From: Crocosphaera watsonii WH 8501
Lineage (GTDB): Bacteria > Cyanobacteriota > Cyanobacteriia > Cyanobacteriales > Microcystaceae
NCBI RefSeq assembly: GCF_000167195.1
Contig: NZ_AADV02000005.1
Location: forward strand, 1 to 64,000
Length of the DNA stretch: 64,000 nt
Direction of reading: 5' to 3'
Part shown: positions 54,311 to 64,000 of the stretch, piece after piece
Layout: the number at the start of each line of letters is the position of its first letter
How positions within the stretch are numbered: the first letter of the stretch is position 1
Notes under the pieces: model-generated
What the model was told of the DNA's origin: nothing
Database searches by the model: none
What the model saw: the letters and a program-made list of their open reading frames with translations, nothing else
Translations under genes and position numbers: made by a program

Positions 54311-55783
54311 ATGATTGACACTTCATCTCTAAAACAATTTCGCACTGTTGGTCTAATTTTAATAACTACCTTGCTAGTGTTAGTTTTTCGTTTACCTGCT
54401 GTTGCTCAAACTCCCAAACACTACACGGACTTAGAATTTCCCCTTTTAGCAGAAATTTCTCTCCCTGAATACGAACGCTACGAACTGACTAATGGGATGG
54501 TTGTCTATTTAATGGAAGACCATCAGTTACCTTTAGTCAAGGGTAGTGCTTTAATCAAAACAGGATCACGACTTGAACCTGCACCAAAAGTTGGCCTTGC
54601 TCAAACCACGGGTAGTTTGATGCGTTTAGGGGGAACCCAACAACATTCTGCCAACGAAATAAACCAACTTTTAGAACAACGGGCGGCTAGGGTGGAAGTC
54701 GGTATTGGGACCAGTTCGGGTAGTGCGGGATTTAATACCCTCAGTGAAGATTTAGAGACGGTATTTAACCTCTTTAGCGAAGTATTACAAGAACCTGCTT
54801 TTTCTCCTCAACTCCTTGGTTTCATCAAAAACCAACAACAGGGGGGTATTGCCCGTCGTAACGATGATCCGGGGAGTATTGCCAGTCGTGAGTTAGGCAA
54901 ACTCATCTATGGGGAAGACAGTCCCTATGCTCGCACTATCGAGTACGAAACCATCGATAACATTACCCGTGACGATGTGGTTGCCTTTTATGAGCAATAT
55001 GTGCGACCCGAAAACATTATTTTAGGGGTTGTGGGGGATTTTGAACCAAACACCATGAAATCTTTGATTGAGAATACCCTCGGAAAATGGCAACCTAATA
55101 CCCCAGAACCCGAGATAAATATTCCCTCAGCACAACAAAAACAAGGTCAGGGGGTCTTTTTCGTCAACCAACCTCAATTGAATCAAAGTAATGTCTTATT
55201 GGGGCATTTAGGGGGTAAATTTGATAGTCCTGATTATCCTGCATTATCGGTGGTAAACGGTTTATTGAACGGGTTTGGGGGTCGTCTATTTAATGATTTG
55301 CGATCGCGTAAAGGTTTGGCTTACACGGTTTATGGTTTTTGGAGTGCTGGTTATGACTATCCTGGGGTATTTATTGCTGGAGGGCAAACTGCTTCTCAAA
55401 CCACTGTAAAATTTATCACTTCTTTACTAGATGAAATTAAACGAGTACAAACTACTGCTATTTCTTCCGATGAATTAGACTATGCAAAAGAGTCGATTTT
55501 AAACTCTTTTGTCTTTAAGTTCGAGAACCCATCTCAAACTTTATCTCGTCTCACCACTTATGAGTATTATGGGTATCCTCAAGACTTTATCTTTGAGTAT
55601 CAAAAAGGAGTCAAAGCAACCACTATAGAAGATGTACAACGAGTTGCTCAAGAATACTTAAAACCAGAAAATATTGTCACGTTGGTGGTGGGGAATGAAG
55701 AGGAAATTAATCCTCCTTTATCTCAACTAGGACAAACGGTTAAATCCATTGATGTCACTATTCAGGGACAAGCTAAAAGTTAA
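54311..55783 (+). CDS. M16-family (insulinase-like) protein, non-catalytic type
   Basis: The ATG at 54311 is preferred to an upstream GTG because it gives a clean signal peptide: LKQFRTVGLILITTLLVLVF, then AVAQ as the cleavage site, sending the protein to the periplasm. The two halves of the M16 fold are present (YELTNGMVVYLMEDHQLPLV; GGFGGRLFNDLRSRKGLAYT). The zinc motif HxxEH expected around residues 95-105 is replaced by GLAQTTGSLMRLGGT, so it cannot be a protease by itself. Family pairs have one catalytic and one such inactive subunit; no partner gene is adjacent. About 490 residues. Confidence 0.8.
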   Translation: MIDTSSLKQFRTVGLILITTLLVLVFRLPAVAQTPKHYTDLEFPLLAEISLPEYERYELTNGMVVYLMEDHQLPLVKGSALIKTGSRLEPAPKVGLAQTTGSLMRLGGTQQHSANEINQLLEQRAARVEVGIGTSSGSAGFNTLSEDLETVFNLFSEVLQEPAFSPQLLGFIKNQQQGGIARRNDDPGSIASRELGKLIYGEDSPYARTIEYETIDNITRDDVVAFYEQYVRPENIILGVVGDFEPNTMKSLIENTLGKWQPNTPEPEINIPSAQQKQGQGVFFVNQPQLNQSNVLLGHLGGKFDSPDYPALSVVNGLLNGFGGRLFNDLRSRKGLAYTVYGFWSAGYDYPGVFIAGGQTASQTTVKFITSLLDEIKRVQTTAISSDELDYAKESILNSFVFKFENPSQTLSRLTTYEYYGYPQDFIFEYQKGVKATTIEDVQRVAQEYLKPENIVTLVVGNEEEINPPLSQLGQTVKSIDVTIQGQAKS

Positions 55784-55797
55784 CACAAAGTTTGTAG

Positions 55798-55818
55798 GGG
55801 CTTAATATTATTAAGCCC
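55798..55818 (+). terminator. Hairpin after the M16-like gene
   Basis: GGGCTTAATA and TATTAAGCCC pair perfectly around one base, followed by TTATTTTCATTT, 14 bases after the stop. A good intrinsic terminator. Confidence 0.8.
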
Positions 55819-55872
55819 TTATTTTCATTTAAAATTGAATTATGATAAGTGACATAAAAGCAAGAATGAGAT

Positions 55873-57273
55873 ATGGAGATAAAAAAACAATTTAAGTTTT
55901 CAGGAATATTTAGAAAATTCCACGAAGAAGATTCTAAACCTATAGAAATTTCTAACGCTAATATATTATGTTATACCAATGGTCATATATTTCTTTAAGT
56001 GAATGCTCAAGTTAATCAATATATAAATGAAAAATTATTTTTTGAAAAGTCTATAAAACGATATGAAGGTGATTATGGGATTGAAGGTAAAACGGTTGAA
56101 GGTTGGAAGATAACAGCAATTCTAGCTAATCATAGCTTTAAAGTTGGTAACGTGAATAATGTCAATCAACAAGATAAATATCAACTGAGGTTTAAAGCAT
56201 TATATATTGATTATAATCTAGAGATGTTAGAAGAGAAAGAAACCGAAGAAATTATCTATGGTCTTGCTAACATAGAAGTGTTTTATCAATTTTCCGCTAA
56301 TATCGGTAATTTCGATACTGAAATTGATATTAAGTCAGTTACGAATCAAGCAAATAGAAGAAAAACTGGATTTTTAAGTGCAGAAATGAAAATAAAAAAT
56401 GTTGACAAAAACGAACAAAATTCTTACGGAAATTATGGTAATTGGATTATATATCTTTTATCCCTTGTATCAGGTCATTGTGTTGATAAAATTTATAAAA
56501 TTGAAGGGATAATGGATGAGAAGTTTAACATCAAAAGGGAATATTGGCCTGGTTCTGAACTTCTTAATGAAGCAAAAGGAAGATCGGTTATACAATCACC
56601 TGATTTACCTTTATTTATTCAACAGTGTGCTAAAAAACTGAATTGGGATACATTTAATGATAAGGGTCTAGGGTTGGCTTTATATTGGTATATTGATACG
56701 TTTGTAAGTATAAAAAGTGAAGTTAATTTTTTGACTTTATGTACAGTGTTAGAAATATTAAATAAAAGACATTCTAATAATTCTAGTAAAAGATTACTCC
56801 CTAAAGGAATTTATAAACAAATCAGAAAAGAGATTATAGAAACTATCTCTAAGTTTAAAGATAACATTGATCACAAAGATGATCTTGAGCAATATAATAA
56901 ATTTGAAATAAAGGTTAAAAAATCTTTTGAAAGTGCTTCGTATAATCAAATGGGAAGTTTACGAACAAGCTTAAAAGAAATGCTCACCTATTATAGTGTT
57001 CCCTATGAAGACTTATTTCCAGAATTAGAATTTATAAAAATTAGAGATAAAATTGTTCATGAGGGATTTAGTGGAGTTGATATAATCACAGAATGGGTTA
57101 AACTATCAAATCTTGTTGTGCGAGTATTTTTGGCTATCTTAGAGTATGAAGGCAATTATATGGAGTCAACCATAATTGATCTAGATGATAACTGTGAACA
57201 CAAGAAATATGACTTAATTTGTAAGTCTTTTCCTTTTGTTGTCTCGAAAGATAACTTAAATAAAACTGACTAG
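55873..57273 (+). pseudogene. ApeA-like HEPN protein with an in-frame stop near the N-terminus
   Basis: An ATG at 55873 starts MEIKKQFKFSGIFRKFHEED and runs 41 codons to GHIFL, then TAA. The same frame resumes at once (GTG 55999) as VNAQVNQYINEKLFFEKSIK for 424 residues. The first part (G-x-F then A-N-I-L-C-Y-T-N-G-H-I-F-L) fits the N-terminal beta domain of ApeA-type proteins. The C-terminal half is helical with a HEPN motif R-x4-H (IRDKIVHEG, residues 349-354 counted from the GTG). ApeA-type HEPN nucleases are antiphage abortive-infection genes. The TAA differs from GAA by one base. The family assignment is moderate. Confidence 0.55.
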
Positions 57274-57280
57274 AATAAAA

Positions 57281-57302
57281 AAAGGGGCAATTTTACCCCT
57301 TT
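57281..57302 (+). terminator. Hairpin after the HEPN gene
   Basis: AAAGGGG and CCCCTTT form a 7-bp stem with an 8-base loop, eight bases after the stop and preceded by an A-run. It could serve both strands. Confidence 0.6.
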
Positions 57303-57420
57303 AAACTACACTAAAAAATCTTCACTTTTAAACCATCACTAGGACGAGGACTAGGAATATTTATCATCTCTAAGTTTTGGTCTGGTAATAGTTCCCAATG
57401 ACATTTACGAACTAAGAGAC
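57303..57420 (-). pseudogene. Unidentified gene, C-terminal remnant cut by IS630
   Basis: Minus-strand frame LLVRKCHWELLPDQNLEMIN then IPSPRPSDGLKVKIF and a stop near 57313. The IS630 copy at 57423 interrupts it. On the far side of the IS (58802-58930) another minus-strand open stretch reads CRVKTLAKNTIKNLYILGRD and VYKLRSIHILVAVNTKQ, but in a different frame. It may be the upstream half, with a frameshift, or a separate gene. Not recognised. Confidence 0.4.
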
Positions 57421-57422
57421 TA

Positions 57423-58799
57423 GTGCAGCTTGGCGAAAGTAATCCACCAGATTTTTACAGAAACTTTCGTGACTAGCCACGACAATGTGTTTCAATGAAA
57501 CTAACGGAAGAATCTCGAAGTTGATGTCCATGATAAAAGCATTGCCAATTAACCTCTCCAACCTACAGAAAACAGTACTCCAACAAATAGTGAGAGGGAC
57601 AACAAACCCCTATCGCCTTGTTAGACGAGCCAAGCTAATCTTAGCCGCAGCATCAGGAGAGAGCAATAGTTCGATTAGTCGAAGATTAGAATTAGACCGG
57701 GTACAAGTGCGTCAGTGGCGATCGCGATGGTTTGAGGAGAGAGAAAAACTGAGTGCCGCCGAAGAACAACAGGTAACGGAGAAAGCATTAATGGTCTTGA
57801 TCAAAGGAATTTTAAGCGATCGCCCAAGACCTGGAACAACAAAATCCTTTACGGTCGAACAAGTAGTCCAGATTGTAGCGATCGCTTGTGAAGAATGTGA
57901 AAAATCAGACAGACCAGTGAGCCATTGGACACCTTCAGAGTTGGCGGATGAAGCCATAAAAAGAGGAATTGTCGAAAAGATTGCCCCCCGTAGTGTGGGG
58001 CGTTTTTTAAAAAGAAGCGACATTACAACCACATCTCGTTCGTTACTGGTTAAATGCCAAAATTGATGATCCCTTAAATTTAAAAAGCAAGTCAAATATA
58101 TCTGTGAACTTCATCAAGAAGCTAAAACTTTGTTAGAACAAGGAATTCATTTAATTAGTACAGATGAAATGACAGGGATTCAAGCTCTTGAGAGATTATT
58201 TCCGAACAAAAGAATCAAGCCTAAACAAGTAGAAAAAATCGAATTTGAATATGAAAGACACGGAACTTTAAGCTTGATTGCGAACTGGGATGTGGCAAGA
58301 GGAAAAGTTGTTAGTCCCTCTATTGGACCGACAAGAACAGAACAAGATTTTTCTGAACATATCCAGAGAACGATTAAGATTGATGAAAAAGCAGAATGGA
58401 TTTTTATTGTAGATAAACTCAACACTCATAAATCGGAAAGCTTAGTCAAATTAGTAGCAGAAAGCTGTGGAATTACTATTGATTTGGGGAGAAAAGAAAA
58501 GGAGGGGATTTTGCAATCTATGGACAGCAGAGCAGATTTTTTATCAGATGAATCTCATCGAATTCGCTTTGTTTATATTCCCAAACATACATCGTGGCTT
58601 AATCAAATTGAGGGTTGGTTTTCGATCTTAGTCCGGCGTTTACTCAAAAGAATTACTGTCCGTTCAACTGAAGAACTATCCCAAAAAATTCTCAATTTTA
58701 TTGATTACTTTAATCAACATTTTGCTAAGCCGTTCGTTTGGAAATTTAAGGGCTTTAAAGATCATAAGTGACTGGTGGATTATTTTTGCTAAGCTGCAC
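57423..58799 (+). mobile_element. IS630-family element, copy 1 (1377 bp, TA duplication)
   Basis: Ends GTGCAGCTTGGCGAAAGTAA and TTTTGCTAAGCTGCAC, directly flanked by TA on both sides (57421-57422, 58800-58801), the classic IS630/Tc1 target. Inserted into an unidentified minus-strand gene. Same length as the intact copy at 62466. The transposase gene carries two small indels. Confidence 0.95.
57485..58771 (+). pseudogene. IS630 transposase with +1 and -1 indels
   Basis: Relative to the intact copy at 62528, an extra A near 58052 (GGTTAAATGCC against GGTTAATGCC) shifts the frame and gives a stop at ~58066. About 25 bases later one A is missing (CCTTAAATTT against CCTTAAAATTT), restoring the original frame. 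Also GWFSI for CWFSI after the catalytic Glu. First part: HTH domain (ISRRLELDRVQVRQWRSRW); second part: DDE motifs STDEMTGIQA, FIVDKLNTH, HTSWLNQIE. Broken as read. Confidence 0.9.
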
Positions 58800-58801
58800 T
58801 A

Positions 58802-59025
58802 GCACAAACTTGACTGCTTGGTGTTAACTGCTACTAAGATGTGGATGCTACGCAGTTTATACACTGGTCGGGTTTCATCCCTACCTAAAATGTAGAGATT
58901 TTTGATAGTATTTTTAGCTAGGGTCTTCACCCGACATTTTTGATAAAATTTCACCTGATCGTAGGGTGGGCATTCCCCACCCTACTACTGTTACAAATAT
59001 AAACATCCATCAGACATGATGAACC
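58802..59025. repeat. Intergenic region with a GGTGGGCA palindrome
   Basis: At 58960-58985 GTAGGGTGGG and CCCACCCTAC flank a short centre (CATTCC), the same family as at 2798, 5056 and 40149. It lies ~40 bases downstream of topA (minus strand) and may end its transcript. The left part holds the possible gene remnant described under the IS630 neighbour. Confidence 0.6.
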
Positions 59026-61668
59026 TTAAGCATCTGTCTTTTTAGTTGTACTCGTCTTACTCTTAGTCGTTCGTTTAGTGGTAGTTTTCTTCTTAGTAGT
59101 AGTTTTACGAGTAGTTTTCTTCTTAGTTGTAGCCTTAGCTGCTAACAACTCCAAAGCCTTTTCTAAGGTAATAGTTTCCACAGTTTCACCTTCAGGTAAA
59201 CCAGCATTAACCTTACCATGTTTAACATAAATCCCATAAGGACCCTCGTAAACGTTAACCGCTTCTTGATCTTCGGGATGAACCCCTAACTCTTTTAAAG
59301 CTTTCTTGGTACGACCACCACCCCGTCCCCGTTTGGGTTGGGCCAATAATTCCAAAGCCCTTTCCAACGTAATAGTTAAGACATCATCCTCTTTTTTAAG
59401 CGATCTATAATCTTTACCCTCCTTCCCTTGATCATGAACCACATAAGGGCCAAACCGTCCTAAACTGGCTTTAATTTTTGCCCCGGTTTCAGGATGGGTT
59501 CCCAATAAACGGGGTAAGGCCAATAAACCCACAGCCATGTCTAGGGTGACATCGTCTACATTGGTTCCCTTGGGTAAAGAAGCACGTTTTGGCTTTTTAT
59601 TCTCCTCACTAGCTTCTCCCAACTGTACATAGGGGCCGTAACTGCCAATCAAAATATAAATAGCTTCCCCGTTTTCCGGGTGTAAACCCAACTTTTGAGG
59701 TCCCTCGGTTTTCTGTTTCAATAACTTGTTAATTTGTTCGGGATCAAGATCCGATGGGGTTAAGTCAGTGGGGATAGAAGCGGTAATTTTTTCCTCCTCT
59801 TGCAAAACTTCCACATAAGGACCAAACTTACCAATTTTCACCGTTGCTTCCAAATTATCCAAATTAATGGCTTTAGCAACCCCTGGATCGATTTGATCGA
59901 TACCTACCTTAACCTGACTGTCTAACCCTTCTTCCCCCGAATAGAATTTCTTGAGATAGGGAACCCATTGCGCCTCTCCTGTAGCTATTTCATCGAGGGT
60001 TTGTTCCATTTTCGAGGTAAATTTAGCATCTACTAGATCAGGAAAATGGGTTTCTAGTAAACTCACCACAGCAAAAGCAGTAAACGTGGGAACTAAGGCT
60101 TTACCGCGCATTTGGGCATAACCGCGATCGCGGATAGTACCAATAATACTGGCGTAGGTACTAGGCCGGCCCACCCCTTCCCCTTCCAACATTTTCACCA
60201 GGGAAGCTTCTGTGTATCTTGCCGGGGGTTGGGTTTCGTGGCCCAAGACATCTAACTCTTTACAGTCAGGATGATCTCCTTCTTCTAGAGGAGGTAGAAT
60301 CACCTCTTGGTTTTCAATAGCAGCATCGGGATCGTCGGAACCCTCCACATAAGCCCTGAAAAATCCAGGAAAATCGATCCGTTTCCCCGAAGAACGAAAA
60401 CCTGCCTCTTCTACATCCAAAAGAACCGTAATTTGGGTTAATTGGGCGTTGGCCATCTGGGAAGCTACAGTTCGTTTCCAGATCAAGTCATAAAGGCCAA
60501 ATTCTTGACCCGATAGCCCCGTTTCTTGGGGGGTACGGAAGCGTTGACCAGCCGGACGTATGGCTTCGTGTGCTTCTTGGGCTCCTTTGCTCTTGGTGGT
60601 ATATTGACGGGGTTTGGGGCTTAAATACTGTTTACCATATTTTTCCTCAACACAACTCCTCGCTGCTTTAATGGCTTCATCAGACAGATGAACCGAGTCC
60701 GTCCGCATATAGGTGATATAACCTTCTTCGTAGAGTTTCTGGGCGATACGCATGGTATCTCGTGCGGATATACCCAGTTTACGGTTAGATTCTTGTTGCA
60801 GGGTGGAAGTGGTAAAAGGAGGATAGGGTTTACGAGTGGTAGCTTTTTCTTCCTTCTTACTAACAGTCCAAGTTTTCCCTTCTAATTTATCTTTGAGGGC
60901 GTTGGCCTCTTCTTCGTTGAGAAGCACCACTTTGCGCCCCTGAGCAATTTTTCCTGTGTCGGGGTCAAAATCAGCCCCCGTAGCGACTTTCTTGCCCTCA
61001 AGGGTGATTAACTTGGCTTCAAAGGGACTTTTTTCTTTTTCCAGTAGGGCTTTGAGATCCCAATAACCCCCGGATTGGAAGGCCAGGCGTTCCCTCTCCC
61101 GTTTTACCAGTAATCTAACGGCCACCGATTGAACCCGTCCGGCGGATAGGCCCCAAGCAATTTTTTTCCAGAGTAAGGGGGAAAGGGTATAACCGTATAA
61201 ACGGTCTAAAATACGGCGAGTTTCTTGGGCATGGACTAAATTTTCGTCAATATCCCGACAGTTTTTTAGGGATTTTTGGATAGCTTCACGGGTGATCTCA
61301 TGGAACACCATACGTTTGATGGGAACTTTGGGCTTGAGAAGTTGTAATAAATGCCAACTGATGCTTTCCCCTTCTCGATCTTCGTCAGTGGCTAAGATTA
61401 ATTCATCTGCGCTTTTCAAGGCTGATTTTAACCCCTGAACCACCTTTTTTTTGCCCTTGGGGATGACATAAATGGGTTCAAAGCTATCTTCTACATTGAC
61501 CCCTAAATTTGCCCAATCTTTGTCTTTGTAGGAGGCTGGTATTTCACTGGCCGAGGCCGGAAGATCCCGAACATGGCCCATGGATGCCTCCACTTGGTAT
61601 CCTTTGGGTAAGTAATTTCTAATGGTACGGGCTTTGGTTGGTGATTCAACAATAACAAGGGTTGACAT
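59026..61668 (-). CDS. topA: DNA topoisomerase I
   Basis: Relaxes negative supercoils through a covalent 5'-phosphotyrosine link. The start is set at [20 protein letters not shown] (ATG 61666-61668); an upstream TTG in frame is less likely. Toprim domain with [11 protein letters not shown]; catalytic Tyr in [28 protein letters not shown]. In place of zinc fingers the C-terminal third has four Topo-C repeats ([39 protein letters not shown]). The protein ends in a Lys/Thr-rich tail ([20 protein letters not shown]) that should bind DNA. ~880 residues, complete. Confidence 0.97.
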   Translation of the reverse strand: MSTLVIVESPTKARTIRNYLPKGYQVEASMGHVRDLPASASEIPASYKDKDWANLGVNVEDSFEPIYVIPKGKKKVVQGLKSALKSADELILATDEDREGESISWHLLQLLKPKVPIKRMVFHEITREAIQKSLKNCRDIDENLVHAQETRRILDRLYGYTLSPLLWKKIAWGLSAGRVQSVAVRLLVKRERERLAFQSGGYWDLKALLEKEKSPFEAKLITLEGKKVATGADFDPDTGKIAQGRKVVLLNEEEANALKDKLEGKTWTVSKKEEKATTRKPYPPFTTSTLQQESNRKLGISARDTMRIAQKLYEEGYITYMRTDSVHLSDEAIKAARSCVEEKYGKQYLSPKPRQYTTKSKGAQEAHEAIRPAGQRFRTPQETGLSGQEFGLYDLIWKRTVASQMANAQLTQITVLLDVEEAGFRSSGKRIDFPGFFRAYVEGSDDPDAAIENQEVILPPLEEGDHPDCKELDVLGHETQPPARYTEASLVKMLEGEGVGRPSTYASIIGTIRDRGYAQMRGKALVPTFTAFAVVSLLETHFPDLVDAKFTSKMEQTLDEIATGEAQWVPYLKKFYSGEEGLDSQVKVGIDQIDPGVAKAINLDNLEATVKIGKFGPYVEVLQEEEKITASIPTDLTPSDLDPEQINKLLKQKTEGPQKLGLHPENGEAIYILIGSYGPYVQLGEASEENKKPKRASLPKGTNVDDVTLDMAVGLLALPRLLGTHPETGAKIKASLGRFGPYVVHDQGKEGKDYRSLKKEDDVLTITLERALELLAQPKRGRGGGRTKKALKELGVHPEDQEAVNVYEGPYGIYVKHGKVNAGLPEGETVETITLEKALELLAAKATTKKKTTRKTTTKKKTTTKRTTKSKTSTTKKTDA

Positions 61669-61863
61669 AATCGTTATCAATAATCAAGCAATTTTAGCGT
61701 ATCTCATCAAGCCTGGGTAATGGACTTATTCCTAGCTTATCAATTACAGAAAAAGGTGATCGAAAATATCTATTGCAAAACATACCCCTTTTTAGGTAAC
61801 TTACCACAAGGTTTAGCTAAGTTATGCTGAATTTAATGAGAATTTTCTTAACCTATCTTAAGT

Positions 61864-61905
61864 AAGAAACCCCTGTCCAATGCAAGATTGTTACAGGAGT
61901 TTCTT
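61864..61905 (-). terminator. Hairpin between topA and the small upstream gene
   Basis: AAGAAACCCCTGT and ACAGGAGTTTCTT form a 13-bp stem (one G-T) with a 16-base loop, ~27 bases downstream of the minus-strand gene at 61932. Probable terminator for that gene. Confidence 0.6.
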
Positions 61906-61931
61906 GAAAAAATGGGTTAAACGATTTTTTC

Positions 61932-62168
61932 TTAATTTTGTTTTAAGGTTTGCAAGTGTTGCAGCAGTACATCAATTTCAGCTTGTAAATGTAAATATTT
62001 AACTTGTTGTGTCACTGAATAAGTTTCTCTCACTTTCATCATCTGATTCTCTCCATCTTTGACCCCATAGGTTTGATTATGAGGATTTTTGGTGGTGTTT
62101 TTAGAAGAGTCCGAAGATACACGAGAAAGAGTTTGAGTTGTCATTGATGGTATATTAAGTATATTCAC
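61932..62168 (-). CDS. Small polar protein of unknown function
   Basis: 78 residues (or 70 if translation starts at the second ATG, MTTQTLSRVSSDSSKN). The first half is Ser/Thr/Asn-rich and probably disordered. The second half is helical: SVTQQVKYLHLQAEIDVLLQ then HLQTLKQN, with a leucine pattern that would favour a short coiled coil. No family recognised. It lies upstream of topA on the same strand with a hairpin between, so it is probably not co-transcribed. Confidence 0.55.
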   Translation of the reverse strand: MNILNIPSMTTQTLSRVSSDSSKNTTKNPHNQTYGVKDGENQMMKVRETYSVTQQVKYLHLQAEIDVLLQHLQTLKQN

Positions 62169-62262
62169 TTATGTTTTTTTGCTTTGCGATGTCCAGTATA
62201 ACCAATCGGGTGCGATCTTGTACAGTCCATCACCCCTGAATTCTGGCATCGTTGGGTTTTAT

Positions 62263-62465
62263 CTACTGTCGTCTATGATACACAGTCATCAATTTTCCTT
62301 GAGGGTTATAGACTTCGATGGACTTACCTGTTTGGTTACTGATTGTTTGTAAGCGTTTTTCAAAGGTGGAAAGATGCTTTAAAAGTTCTACCTGAGTTTG
62401 TAAATTTCCTTCTGCTTTTGCTTGTAAAGCAATCATCCATAGTTGTTCTAAATAGTTTGATTCTA
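62263..62465 (-). pseudogene. Unidentified helical protein, C-terminal part cut by IS630
   Basis: The original gene portion reads ESNYLEQLWMIALQAKAEGN, LQTQVELLKHLSTFEKRLQT, then SIEVYNPQGKLMTVYHRRQ. The apparent N-terminus (MERLIGNAFIMDINFEILPL onward) is read from within the IS630 element and is not original. Predicted helices with a short beta end; no family assigned. The upstream half is not on the far side of the IS, where an IS66 gene begins instead. Confidence 0.5.
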
Positions 62466-63842
62466 GTGCAGCTTGGCGAAAGTAATCCACCAGATTTTTA
62501 CAGAAACTTTCGTGACTAGCCACGACAATGTGTTTCAATGAAACTAACGGAAGAATCTCGAAGTTGATGTCCATGATAAAAGCATTGCCAATTAACCTCT
62601 CCAACCTACAGAAAACAGTACTCCAACAAATAGTGAGAGGGACAACAAACCCCTATCGCCTTGTTAGACGAGCCAAGCTAATCTTAGCCGCAGCATCAGG
62701 AGAGAGCAATAGTTCGATTAGTCGAAGATTAGAATTAGACCGAGTACAAGTGCGTCAGTGGCGATCGCGATGGTTTGAGGAGAGAGAAAAACTGAGTGCC
62801 GCCGAAGAACAACAGGTAACGGAGAAAGCATTAATGGTCTTGATCAAAGGAATTTTAAGCGATCGCCCAAGACCTGGAACAACAAAATCCTTTACGGTCG
62901 AACAAGTAGTCCAGATTGTAGAGATCGCTTGTGAAGAATGTGAAAAATCAGACAGACCAGTGAGCCATTGGACACCTTCAGAGTTGGCGGATGAAGCCAT
63001 AAAAAGAGGAATTGTCGAAAAGATTTCCCCCCGTAGTGTGGGGCGTTTTTTAAAAAGAAGCGACATTACAACCACATCTCGTTCGTTACTGGTTAATGCC
63101 AAAATTGATGATCCCTTAAAATTTAAAAAGCAAGTCAAATATATCTGTGAACTTCATCAAGAAGCTAAAACTTTGTTAGAACAAGGAATTCATTTAATTA
63201 GTACAGATGAAATGACAGGGATTCAAGCTCTTGAGAGATTATTTCCGAACAAAAGAATCAAGCCTAAACAAGTAGAAAAAATCGAATTTGAATATGAAAG
63301 ACACGGAACTTTAAGCTTGATTGCGAACTGGGATGTGGCAAGAGGAAAAGTTGTTAGTCCCTCTATTGGACCGACAAGAACAGAACAAGATTTTTCTGAA
63401 CATATCCAGAGAACGATTAAGATTGATGAAAAAGCAGAATGGATTTTTATTGTAGATAAACTCAACACTCATAAATCGGAAAGCTTAGTCAAATTAGTAG
63501 CAGAAAGCTGTGGAATTACTATTGATTTGGGGAGAAAAGGAAAGGAGGGGATTTTGCAATCTATGGACAGCAGAGCAGATTTTTTATCAGATGAATCTCA
63601 TCGAATTCGCTTTGTTTATATTCCCAAACATACATCGTGGCTTAATCAAATTGAGTGTTGGTTTTCGATCTTAGTCAGGCGTTTACTCAAAAGAATTACT
63701 GTCCGTTCAACTGAAGAACTATCCCAAAAAATTCTCAATTTTATTGATTACTTTAATCAACATTTTGCTAAGCCGTTCGTTTGGAAATTTAAGGGCTTTA
63801 AAGATCATAAGTGACTGGTGGATTATTTTTGCTAAGCTGCAC
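62466..63842 (+). mobile_element. IS630-family element, copy 2, intact (1377 bp, TA duplication)
   Basis: Flanked by TA at 62464-62465 and 63843-63844. Left flank is the gene fragment above; right flank is an IS66 transposase gene, the same junction as at 24426. It is the only IS630 copy in the window with an intact gene and could be the source of the others. Confidence 0.95.
62528..63814 (+). CDS. IS630-family transposase, intact
   Basis: 428 residues from the first ATG; the more likely start is one of the ATGs at ~62567-62573 (MSMIKALPINLSNLQK). N-terminal HTH (SSISRRLELDRVQVRQWRSR) binds the ends. Then a linker with SHWTPSELADEAIKRGIVEK (winged helix) and the DDE core: ISTDEMTGIQALERLFP (Asp), FIVDKLNTHKSESL (Asp), IPKHTSWLNQIECWFSIL (Glu), as in IS630/Tc1-mariner enzymes. 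It cuts and rejoins at TA. No frameshift. Confidence 0.93.
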   Translation: MCFNETNGRISKLMSMIKALPINLSNLQKTVLQQIVRGTTNPYRLVRRAKLILAAASGESNSSISRRLELDRVQVRQWRSRWFEEREKLSAAEEQQVTEKALMVLIKGILSDRPRPGTTKSFTVEQVVQIVEIACEECEKSDRPVSHWTPSELADEAIKRGIVEKISPRSVGRFLKRSDITTTSRSLLVNAKIDDPLKFKKQVKYICELHQEAKTLLEQGIHLISTDEMTGIQALERLFPNKRIKPKQVEKIEFEYERHGTLSLIANWDVARGKVVSPSIGPTRTEQDFSEHIQRTIKIDEKAEWIFIVDKLNTHKSESLVKLVAESCGITIDLGRKGKEGILQSMDSRADFLSDESHRIRFVYIPKHTSWLNQIECWFSILVRRLLKRITVRSTEELSQKILNFIDYFNQHFAKPFVWKFKGFKDHK

Positions 63843-63844
63843 TA

Positions 63845-64000
63845 GTCAAGGCACAACAACAGTTATCTCTTCAACAAAGACTGATTGACCAGCAACAACA
63901 ACAAATCTCTACACAACAGCAAGAAATTGAAAAATTGAAAGAAGAGAGAGATAAGCTAAAAAACCGTAACTCAAAAAACAGTTCAGTCCCCCCATCATCA
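63845..64000 (+). pseudogene. IS66-family transposase, N-terminal part running off the window
   Basis: Matches 24429-24584, apparently without change (AQQQLSLQQRLIDQQQQQIS, NSKNSSVPPSS), and continues past the window edge. As at the other locus, IS630 sits directly before it and the natural start codon is missing. Confidence 0.85.

Noticed and set aside
57712-58095. A 127-residue minus-strand frame in both IS630 copies
   Set aside because: Shadow of the IS630 transposase gene; no independent support.
62466-62604. N-terminal 46 residues of the minus-strand gene ending at 62263
   Set aside because: They are read from the IS630 left end; the same bases occur in copy 1 without this gene.

Overview
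The window reads as a chromosomal segment of a unicellular nitrogen-fixing-type cyanobacterium, most likely Crocosphaera watsonii or a close relative. Four things point there: low GC with many GCGATCGC (HIP1) octamers, a photosystem II gene (psbZ), a dnaE gene that ends in a naturally split N-intein with a Crocosphaera-like sequence, and a very heavy load of insertion sequences. The species call rests on recognition, not on a search.

Housekeeping backbone, in order: ilvD (branched-chain amino acids); a membrane-anchored GTPase; a gamma-glutamylcyclotransferase-like gene, a short-chain dehydrogenase and a 904-residue DHH/CBS/tRNA-nucleotidyltransferase fusion; psbZ-purL-purF-dxr (photosystem II, purines, isoprenoids) with a toxin-antitoxin module between the two purine genes; a TauD-type dioxygenase; asnS; a PEP-CTERM exported protein; an SGNH hydrolase; the N-terminal half of split DnaE; an M16-like protein; and topA.

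Mobile DNA fills the gaps and the ends: an IS1634/IS4-like family (fragment, inverted truncated pair, near-full copy), IS701-like (two 1258-bp copies), IS1182/IS5-like (three copies plus a detached end), IS630 (two 1377-bp copies with TA duplications plus a fragment), IS66 (two partial), IS1380 (one, frameshifted), an IS110-like DEDD gene, a gutted TnpB-related gene, and the 5' half of a group II intron. Most flanking genes are broken by them: a transglutaminase-like gene, pilT, an adhesin-like gene, a LigD-phosphoesterase-like gene, a glycosyltransferase, rtcB, a WD40 protein, a dynamin-like GTPase and several unknowns.

A second theme is decayed conflict systems: XisH-XisI, a HicB-HicA fusion made by deletion, DUF433/DUF5615, a NACHT NTPase fragment bracketed by near-identical palindromes, an ApeA-like HEPN gene with an in-frame stop, and a broken dynamin-like gene. 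Two stretches look like structured RNA linked to mobile elements: about 280 nt upstream of the IS110-like gene (possible bridge RNA) and the 3' end of the TnpB remnant (possible guide RNA scaffold). These are the best candidates for something new. No tRNA, rRNA or CRISPR array was recognised.
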